A stretch of DNA of 64,000 bases from positions 62,001-126,000 of the forward strand of contig JAOAHD010000020.1 in the NCBI GenBank assembly GCA_026415395.1, written 5' to 3'. Source of the stretch: Candidatus Binatia bacterium (lineage in GTDB: Bacteria; Desulfobacterota; Binatia; HRBIN30). Position numbers and translations under genes: made by a program. Each line of letters begins with the position of its first letter. Position 1 is the stretch's first letter. Positions 58,821 to 64,000 of this stretch are shown here, piece after piece. A model generated the notes under the pieces. The model had not been told where the DNA came from, did no database searches, and saw nothing but the letters and a program-made list of their open reading frames with translations.

Positions 58821-60501
58821 GGGCAACGCTCTCGACCGTGGGTTCGTGAACGGCACGGAAATGTTTGACGTCGGCCACATGGCGGCGGTAGGCCAACAGT
58901 TCAGCCGCTTTGCGCTCGTCGTTCCAGTTCAACCACTCTGCCATCCAGTCCGCCACGAGCGGGGCGGCCTCCAAACCATTGTGCGGGCCCCAGAGAAATA
59001 GGCGCGCGCGCCGTTCGAGAACGTCTTCGAGCGTGAGGGCCATCTCTTGGCGCACGTTGTAGAGAACCTCTGCGCGGGTGAGGCAACTTCCGTCCGGGCT
59101 CTCCGCTGCCAAGGCTGGGTCGGCAACCATGGCACCGGCAATCCAGTCGGCGTTGCTCCCGTAGAGCGACACAAGACGCTCGAGCACCTCCGGGCGAACG
59201 CCGCTCCACTTGTTGCGGAGAGTCGCCGCCAATGCAGAAAGGCTGTCGAAGTCGCCGCCACTGAGCGGTGTAGTGGCGCTATCGCCGACGGGGGCGGGCG
59301 GAGCCTTCCCCTGTTCTTGCAGGCGTTCGAGCATAAGCTGCAAAATTCGCTGCGCCATTTTTCGATACGTCGTGAGTTTTCCGCCGGCGACGGAGATCAG
59401 CCCGGTGGGTCCGAGCATGATTTCGTCCTTGCGGGAAATTTCGCTCGGCTTTCGGCCTTCCTCGTGCAACAAGGGACGCAGCCCGGCCCACGCTCCGACG
59501 ACGTCCTCGAGCCGAAGGGGCTCCACACGGAAAGCATGGTTGGCGGCAGCGAGCAAATACTCCGCGTCCTCCACAGTAATCGGCGGATCGTCGTAGCGCC
59601 CTTGGTAATCGGTGTCCGTGGTTCCGAGGTAGACGAAGTTGCCTTGCGGGATCGCAAACACGCTGCGCTTGTCGGCGGCATTCATGACCACGCAGCGGCT
59701 GATGTTCAGTCGTGAGCGCGGCAGGATCAGGTGAATCCCTTTGGTGAGGTGCAGGCGGCGAGGTTCGTTCATACCCTGCATGGCGCGAATTTCATCCACC
59801 CAAGGGCCCGTGGCATTCACCACGGTGCTGGCCCGCACAAGGAATTCGTCCCCAGTGACCTGGTCGCGCACCCGTGCGCCGGCAAGTTTTCCGTCCTCCA
59901 GATGCAGACCCACCACCGGTGAGTAGTTGGCGATCACGGCGCCGAGGCTGGCTGCGGCCTTTAGGGTTTCGAGAACCAAACGGGCATCGTCGGTGAGGTA
60001 TTCGTAGTAGAGGCCGGCACCGTAAAGTTTGTCGTCGCGCAACAGCGGCTCGAGGGCCAGCGTCTGCTCGCGGTCTAACATCCGGTTGCGCTCTTCCTTG
60101 GCCACGCCGGCAAGGTGGTCGTACGTAAATAACCCGGCGCGAATCTTGAGATATCCGGATCGGCTGTACACGGGTACCAGCATCTGCAAGGGCGCTGCGA
60201 GGTGTGGTGCTAAGCGCCGGAGCACCTTCCGCTCGGTTGCGGCCTCGCGGACCAAACGCACGTCGCCCTGAGGCAAGTAGCGCAGTCCGCCGTGGATGAG
60301 CTTCGAGGAGCGGCTACTGGTTCCTTGCGCAAAGTCGCGGCGCTCGACGAGTGCCACCCGCAGGCCATGGAGCGCAGCTTCACGAGCCACGCCAGCACCT
60401 GTGATGCCGCCGCCGATGACGAGCACGTCGTAGCTTTCCTCCGCCAGACGGCCGAGGTTGTATTTGCGGGTACGCGCCGACCACTCTCCCAGTGCTGTCA
60501 T
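58813..60501 (-). CDS. glpD: FAD-dependent glycerol-3-phosphate dehydrogenase
   Basis: A 562-residue membrane-associated flavoprotein. The FAD Rossmann motif is DVLVIGGGITGAGVAREAA, followed by SSRSSKLIHGGLRYLPQGD, a typical GlpD motif, then NATGPWVDEIRAM and FAIPQGNFVYLGTTDTDY. It oxidises glycerol-3-phosphate to dihydroxyacetone phosphate and passes electrons to quinone. The ATG at 60499-60501 gives the family-typical N-terminus; an upstream in-frame start adds 10 residues and is less likely. It is the first gene of the operon, with the AGPS-like flavoprotein overlapping its stop by 8 bp. No glp operator was recognised upstream. Confidence 0.94.
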   Translation of the reverse strand: MTALGEWSARTRKYNLGRLAEESYDVLVIGGGITGAGVAREAALHGLRVALVERRDFAQGTSSRSSKLIHGGLRYLPQGDVRLVREAATERKVLRRLAPHLAAPLQMLVPVYSRSGYLKIRAGLFTYDHLAGVAKEERNRMLDREQTLALEPLLRDDKLYGAGLYYEYLTDDARLVLETLKAAASLGAVIANYSPVVGLHLEDGKLAGARVRDQVTGDEFLVRASTVVNATGPWVDEIRAMQGMNEPRRLHLTKGIHLILPRSRLNISRCVVMNAADKRSVFAIPQGNFVYLGTTDTDYQGRYDDPPITVEDAEYLLAAANHAFRVEPLRLEDVVGAWAGLRPLLHEEGRKPSEISRKDEIMLGPTGLISVAGGKLTTYRKMAQRILQLMLERLQEQGKAPPAPVGDSATTPLSGGDFDSLSALAATLRNKWSGVRPEVLERLVSLYGSNADWIAGAMVADPALAAESPDGSCLTRAEVLYNVRQEMALTLEDVLERRARLFLWGPHNGLEAAPLVADWMAEWLNWNDERKAAELLAYRRHVADVKHFRAVHEPTVESVAHA

Positions 60502-60604
60502 GCAGTGTGTCGTCCTCTTGTCATCGAGCAAATTGTTGGCGGTACTCTCACTTGCAACCGCCCGTTTGTCAAACCAGGCACGACCGGCGCGCCCGCCCGC
60601 GATG

Positions 60605-60632
60605 GTAGGGGCAACGCATGCGTCGCCTGTGG
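60605..60632 (+). repeat. REP-like palindrome copy 1 (GTAG + 20-bp palindrome)
   Basis: GTAG (60605-60608) followed by GGGCAACGCATGCGTCGCCT, an almost perfect palindrome centred on GCATGC. The same unit occurs at 60975-60998. GTAG plus a hairpin is the layout recognised by RAYT transposases. Confidence 0.65.
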
Positions 60633-60670
60633 CGCGAGTGCCGAGTAGTGAGTGGCCAGTGGTGGCAATC

Positions 60671-60712
60671 AGCGACTAGCGACTAGCGAATAGCGAATAG
60701 CGAATGGTGAAT
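60671..60712 (+). repeat. Heptamer tandem repeat (AGCGACT/AGCGAAT)
   Basis: Two copies of AGCGACT (60671-60684) are followed by three of AGCGAAT (60685-60705) and a decayed copy GGTGAAT (60706-60712). A 7-bp period breaks codon phase, and no protein is expected here. Such arrays can vary in copy number between strains. It lies inside the repeat-rich gap between glpD and the CoA transferase. Confidence 0.8.
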
Positions 60713-60720
60713 GGCGGACA

Positions 60721-60732
60721 CGCCAATTGGCG
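60721..60732. repeat. Short perfect palindrome CGCCAATTGGCG
   Basis: A 12-bp perfect palindrome within the glpD-upstream repeat cluster. It could be part of an element mosaic or a protein-binding site; no stronger evidence is available. It is flanked by GGCGGAC direct repeats. Confidence 0.3.
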
Positions 60733-60791
60733 GACGCTGTTGCAGCCGGTGCCCCTACGTTGGCATCTTGCCATGCGGCACCGACGCCAAG

Positions 60792-60817
60792 GTAGGTACA
60801 GCCCCTTGTGGCTGCCC
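60792..60817 (+). repeat. REP-like element with GTAG and CAGCC/GGCTG stem
   Basis: GTAG (60792-60795), then CAGCC (60799-60803), a CCTTGT loop and GGCTG, then CCC. The stem is shorter than in the palindromic copies but keeps the GTAG-plus-hairpin order. Confidence 0.45.
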
Positions 60818-60876
60818 TCGTTACCGACCACCACGCCGCCGCTGCCTGCTCCACGGCCAATACCCTCACCCCTCAA

Positions 60877-60901
60877 GGGCAGGCACAAGGTGTGCCCCTA
60901 C
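60877..60901 (-). repeat. REP-like element in reverse orientation
   Basis: Read on the minus strand it begins GTAGGGGCACACC and ends TGCCTGCCC, an imperfect hairpin with GGGCA/TGCCC ends. GTAG (plus-strand CTAC at 60898-60901) again leads the palindrome. Opposed copies suggest the repeat group is arranged like BIMEs. Confidence 0.45.
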
Positions 60902-60974
60902 AATTTCTTCTTTGCGCTTGCCGGCGGCGCCGCACCCGGGCGTCGCCATCTTGGGACCCCGCACCAACCTCACC

Positions 60975-60998
60975 GTAGGGGCGACGCATGCGTCGCCC
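60975..60998 (+). repeat. REP-like palindrome copy 2 (GTAG + perfect 20-bp palindrome)
   Basis: GTAG (60975-60978) precedes GGGCGACGCATGCGTCGCCC (60979-60998), a perfect 20-bp palindrome. Copy 1 at 60605 differs by two bases. No coding role; the repeat unit is the best-preserved member in the window. Confidence 0.75.
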
Positions 60999-61244
60999 GT
61001 GGTGCCTTCATGGCAGAACGCCACCACACCGTCTCGCAAACTTTCGATCGCGACGCAGCCTGCAGGGGCGAGCGGCGGTTGCCCGGGTTGCTCGCGAGGT
61101 GTGGGGTGGTGAGGCAGGGACTACCGGGGCGCGGTTCCAACCCTACCTCTTTCGGCTGCCCGCTGCGGGCCATGGGCGGCTCGCCCTTAGCTAGCCGACG
61201 GCCTGCCCTTGGATTGGCGGAAAACCTCGGGTACAGAGCGGCGC

Positions 61245-62438
61245 ATGGCGGAGCTGCCGCTGGCTGGTGTGCGCATTCTCGCGTTTACGCAGCTCGGTGC
61301 GGGCCCGTACGCCATGATGGTGCTCGGGGACCTCGGTGCGGAGGTGGCGAAGGTGGAGGACCCCATCTCGGGAGGCGACGAGGCACGGCGCGTGCCCCCG
61401 GGCACGATCGCGGGCGACAGCTTGTATTTCCAAGCGCTCAACCGCAATGCGCGCTCGCTCACGCTAAATTTGCGCGTGCCCGAGGGGCAGGCCCTGCTGC
61501 GGCGCTTGGCGCGGGTGTGCGACGTGGTCTACTGCAACCTGCGCGGGGATCTGCCGGCTAAACTCGGCCTGGATTACGCGGCGCTCGGCCGGGAGAATCC
61601 GCGGCTGGTGTGCTGTGCGCTGTCGGGCTTTGGCAAGAGCGGGCCGCGCGCGAGCGAACCGGGCTACGACTTTCTCATTCAGGCACTGGCGGGCTTTATG
61701 AGTTTGACTGGCGAGCCGGATGGCGAGCCGCAACGTTGCGGCGTGTCGGTGGCGGATTTTGCCGGCGGCCTCATGTCCGCCGTCGGCGTGCTCGCGGGGC
61801 TCCTGAGAGCGCGCGCCACAGGAGTCGGCGGCGATGTCGACGTGAGCTTGTTGGATACCGCGGTGTCGATGCTCAATTATATGGTCACGTGGTGGTTCGC
61901 GCTGGGCCACAAACCGCAGCGCTTCGCCCGCGGCGCGCACCAAAGCTTGGTGCCTTCGCAAACCTTTGCCACGCGCGACGGCTTCCTCGTGGTGATGTGT
62001 ATGAAAGAAAAGTTCTGGCAGGAGCTGTGCGACTGCCTGGGAAAACCTGCGTGGACCGAGGATCCGCGCTTTGCCACCATGGCGGATCGCTTCCGCCATC
62101 GCCACGAGCTCCTGCCGCTGCTGGAAAAGGAGTTCCTGCGTCGCTCTACCGGCGAGTGGCTTACGCTGTTGCGCGGGCGCGTACCGTGTGCGCCGGTCAA
62201 TGACCTCGAAGCAGCGCTCGCCGAAGAGCAACTGCACGCGCGGGACATGCTGATCGAGGTTCCCCACCCGCACTGGGGCACCCTCCGGGAAGTTGGCTGC
62301 CCGATCAAGTTCGCGGGGGTGGACCCGAGTTACCAGGCCGCATCGGCCTGCGGTGCCGACACCGAACACATCTTGCGCACGTGGCTGGGCTTGGACGAAG
62401 CAGCCATTGCCGCTTTACGGCAAAAGCGCGCGATTTGA
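61245..62438 (+). CDS. Class III (CaiB/BaiF-type) CoA transferase
   Basis: A 397-residue protein with the type III CoA-transferase layout. It starts with PLAGVRILAFTQLGAGPYAM and DLGAEVAKVEDPISGGDEAR, has LNRNARSLTLNLRVPEGQAL, and the catalytic region is PGYDFLIQALAGFMSLTGEP, with the likely nucleophile Asp142. It moves CoA between carboxylic acids. The ATG at 61245 fits the family start; upstream codons add a short non-conserved extension. The next gene, an acyl-CoA dehydrogenase, starts 13 bp later, so activated acids probably pass directly to oxidation. The substrate is unknown. Confidence 0.93.
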   Translation: MAELPLAGVRILAFTQLGAGPYAMMVLGDLGAEVAKVEDPISGGDEARRVPPGTIAGDSLYFQALNRNARSLTLNLRVPEGQALLRRLARVCDVVYCNLRGDLPAKLGLDYAALGRENPRLVCCALSGFGKSGPRASEPGYDFLIQALAGFMSLTGEPDGEPQRCGVSVADFAGGLMSAVGVLAGLLRARATGVGGDVDVSLLDTAVSMLNYMVTWWFALGHKPQRFARGAHQSLVPSQTFATRDGFLVVMCMKEKFWQELCDCLGKPAWTEDPRFATMADRFRHRHELLPLLEKEFLRRSTGEWLTLLRGRVPCAPVNDLEAALAEEQLHARDMLIEVPHPHWGTLREVGCPIKFAGVDPSYQAASACGADTEHILRTWLGLDEAAIAALRQKRAI

Positions 62439-62451
62439 ACGAGCTCGAGAG

Positions 62452-63612
62452 ATGGACTTGCGCTTCACCCCGGAGCAAGAGCAGTTTCGCAGCGAGATCC
62501 GGCGCTGGCTGGCCGACCATCCGCCGCCACGCCTGCCGGTAGAGCTACCGTTGGCTGAGGAAGTCGCCCGGTTGCGCGAGTGGCAACGGACCCTCGCGGC
62601 AGGAGGTTGGGTGGGCGTGCACTGGCCACGTGCCTACGGAGGTCGCGGTGCGTCGTTGGCCGAGCACTACATTTTGCAGGAAGAGCTGGCGCGCGTGCGC
62701 TCCCCTGAGTTGATCGGGCGCATTGGCGTCAACCTGGTCGGTCCGACGCTTATCGCCCACGGCACCGACGAGCAAAAACGCCGCTACCTGCCTGCCATCC
62801 TGACCGCCGAGGAAATCTGGTGCCAATTGTTTTCCGAACCCGGCGCAGGGTCCGATTTGGCTGCGCTCCGCTGTCGCGCCGAACCGGCCGAAGGCGGATT
62901 TTGGGTAAGCGGAGAGAAGGTGTGGACGAGCTATGCCCAGTTCGCGCGCTGGGGCATTCTCCTCGCCCGCACCGGCGGGGGCCGGAAGAAAACGGAGGGC
63001 ATTTCCTTCTTGATTGTCGACATGCAGAGTTCCGGCATCGAGGTGCGACCGCTGCGGCAAATGACGGGCAGCGAGGAATTCAATCAGGTGCGTTTCGATC
63101 GCGTGTGGGTTCCACGCGCCCACCTGGTAGGCGAGGATGGCGCCGGGTGGTCGATTGCGCAAACCACCCTGTCGCACGAGCGTGGCACGTCGCCGCGCCA
63201 ACTGGTGATCCACCGCATCTTGCTCGACGAGATGCTCTCTCGCGCGCGTGCGGAGCAGCGCAGCGACCCGGTGTTCCGCCAGGAGCTCGCGCAAGCGTGG
63301 ATCGAGATGGAGTTGTTCAAACTCTTCAATTGGCGCGTGCTCACGCGCTTGCAGCGGAAAGAGAAGCTGGGTGCGGAAGCATCGGTCGTTAAGCTATTTT
63401 GGAGCGAGGCAAGCCAGCGCATGCACGAAACCGCGCTGCGTTTGCTCGGGCCCCGAGCGTTGCTGCTTGCCGACTCGCGCGCCCTCCAAGATGGGCGATG
63501 GACTCGGTCCTACCTCTACTATCGTGCCGCGACGATTTTTGCTGGCACCTCGGAGATCCAGCGCAACATCGTCGCGCAGCGGGTCCTCGGCTTGCCCCGC
63601 GAACCGGCTTGA
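62452..63612 (+). CDS. Acyl-CoA dehydrogenase (FadE-like)
   Basis: A 386-residue acyl-CoA dehydrogenase. It has DLRFTPEQEQFRSEIRRWLA at the N-terminus, WCQLFSEPGAGSDLAALRCR (the substrate/FAD loop) in the middle and IFAGTSEIQRNIVAQRVLGL at the end. The usual catalytic Glu position (FEGTxQ) is Ala here. Many FadE-type proteins of this branch use a Glu elsewhere or function as a partner subunit, so this is probably a natural variant. The ATG at 62452 lacks a strong ribosome site and relies on close coupling, 13 bp after the CoA transferase. Confidence 0.9.
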   Translation: MDLRFTPEQEQFRSEIRRWLADHPPPRLPVELPLAEEVARLREWQRTLAAGGWVGVHWPRAYGGRGASLAEHYILQEELARVRSPELIGRIGVNLVGPTLIAHGTDEQKRRYLPAILTAEEIWCQLFSEPGAGSDLAALRCRAEPAEGGFWVSGEKVWTSYAQFARWGILLARTGGGRKKTEGISFLIVDMQSSGIEVRPLRQMTGSEEFNQVRFDRVWVPRAHLVGEDGAGWSIAQTTLSHERGTSPRQLVIHRILLDEMLSRARAEQRSDPVFRQELAQAWIEMELFKLFNWRVLTRLQRKEKLGAEASVVKLFWSEASQRMHETALRLLGPRALLLADSRALQDGRWTRSYLYYRAATIFAGTSEIQRNIVAQRVLGLPREPA

Positions 63613-63718
63613 GGGGTGCTGGAATCCGCCACCTCTTCGCTTGCAACGAGGAACATTTGTCGGCAAAGTTGAGTGCCGACGGAAGGCGTGAGCGCCGTCA
63701 TGGGTGCGGGAGGGTGGC

Positions 63719-64000
63719 ATGAGTCGCAGGGAAAACAAATCCACAATGGTACCCCGCAACGCAGCGACCTTTGCGTACCGGCCGTTCTCCGTTTTGAAAG
63801 ACTTGGCTGCTGCGCTGGCCGTGAGCGATGGCCCGAAGAAAAGACTTGCGCAGCCGCAACCTGCGGAGCGTGAGGCGTCGTCGGGTAAAGGCGAGAGCAG
63901 CTTGAGCGACCTCGAGCTGTTTTGGCGCGAAATGGCGGGAGTCAGGCGTCTCTGGCCGGAGGGGACGAACCTCGTCGAGCGCCGGGGGCCGACTCGGGTG
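63719..64000 (+). CDS. Smr-domain protein, N-terminal fragment
   Basis: The final 94 codons of the window are open to the edge. The peptide begins MSRRENKSTMVPRNAATFAY and includes PFSVLKDLAAALAVS and LELFWREMAGVRRLWPEG. A basic, disordered N-terminal region followed by a LFxxAMxGVxxL motif is the usual N-terminus of bacterial Smr/YdaL-type proteins, whose C-terminal Smr domain (outside the window) acts as a nuclease. GGGAGGG about 2-8 bp upstream supports the ATG at 63719. It starts 106 bp after the acyl-CoA dehydrogenase. Confidence 0.6.
   Translation, partial: MSRRENKSTMVPRNAATFAYRPFSVLKDLAAALAVSDGPKKRLAQPQPAEREASSGKGESSLSDLELFWREMAGVRRLWPEGTNLVERRGPTRV

Noticed and set aside
60671-60998. 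Repeat cluster considered as a CRISPR array
   Set aside because: Units are 7-bp tandem copies and palindromes without regular spacers, and no cas genes are present.
60704-61561. A 285-codon plus-strand frame across the repeat cluster
   Set aside because: It runs through the REP-like palindromes and into the CoA transferase in the wrong frame; composition is not protein-like.

Overview
The window is a GC-rich bacterial chromosome segment around a replication-origin-type locus. Outer-membrane efflux genes, lipoproteins and bactofilin indicate a Gram-negative cell. Three features fit a 'deltaproteobacterial' lineage, possibly the uncultured Binatota/Desulfobacterota group: the split F-type ATP synthase operon with separate b and b' subunits, a two-motif Ca-binding tail on a secreted protein, and many acyl-CoA genes. 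The lineage is inferred from memory of gene order and protein style, not from any search.

Layout. 0-5.5 kb (minus strand): the start of thpR, then cinA, pgpA, the membrane half of ATP synthase (atpE, atpB and two AtpI/AtpZ-type genes) and hemL. 5.7-13.6 kb (plus strand): a DnaA-box cluster followed by dnaA, dnaN, gyrB and gyrA. 13.6-14.7 kb: a lytic transglycosylase. 15-20.6 kb: a graveyard of restriction-modification genes (at least four decayed proteins, all on the minus strand) ending in a broken REP-associated transposase and a perfect hairpin. 21-27 kb: a CusCBA/CzcCBA-type metal efflux operon. 27.4-32.8 kb (minus strand): a TetR-controlled acyl-CoA operon with two acyl-CoA dehydrogenases, an oxidoreductase and a short-chain dehydrogenase. 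33-36.5 kb: a radical SAM protein and a large GH15-like lipoprotein. 36.5-43.1 kb (minus strand): the second ATP synthase operon (b', b, delta, alpha, gamma, beta, epsilon), followed by a Rieske protein and a small basic protein. 43.2-45.9 kb: bactofilin, thiI and an unknown gene. 45.9-52 kb (minus strand): a thiolase with an HMG-CoA-synthase-like/DUF35 fusion, carbonic anhydrase, a PLP ammonia-lyase, an enoyl-CoA-reductase-like SDR and a DUF4412-like secreted protein. 52.2-55.9 kb: a Ca-binding secreted protein, a tungstate/molybdate-type ABC transporter and miaA. 55.9-60.5 kb (minus strand): a glycerol operon (glpD, alkyl-DHAP-synthase-like flavoprotein, glpK). 60.6-61 kb: short dispersed palindromes and a heptamer tandem repeat. 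61.2-64 kb: a CoA transferase, an acyl-CoA dehydrogenase and the start of an Smr-domain gene.

How the genes work together. The core is housekeeping: replication initiation, topology and energy coupling. Around it lies lipid and acyl-CoA catabolism: four acyl-CoA-handling clusters, and glycerol-3-phosphate oxidation feeding the quinone pool. The accessory material is the metal efflux operon and the decayed restriction-modification island.

I found no clear, intact, undescribed defence or mobile system. The most unusual signals are the restriction-modification graveyard, with an HsdR-C/S24-peptidase fusion remnant; the GTAG-plus-palindrome repeats, which may relate to the dead RAYT gene; the thiolase partner that lacks a catalytic cysteine; and the alkyl-DHAP-synthase-like gene inside a glp operon.
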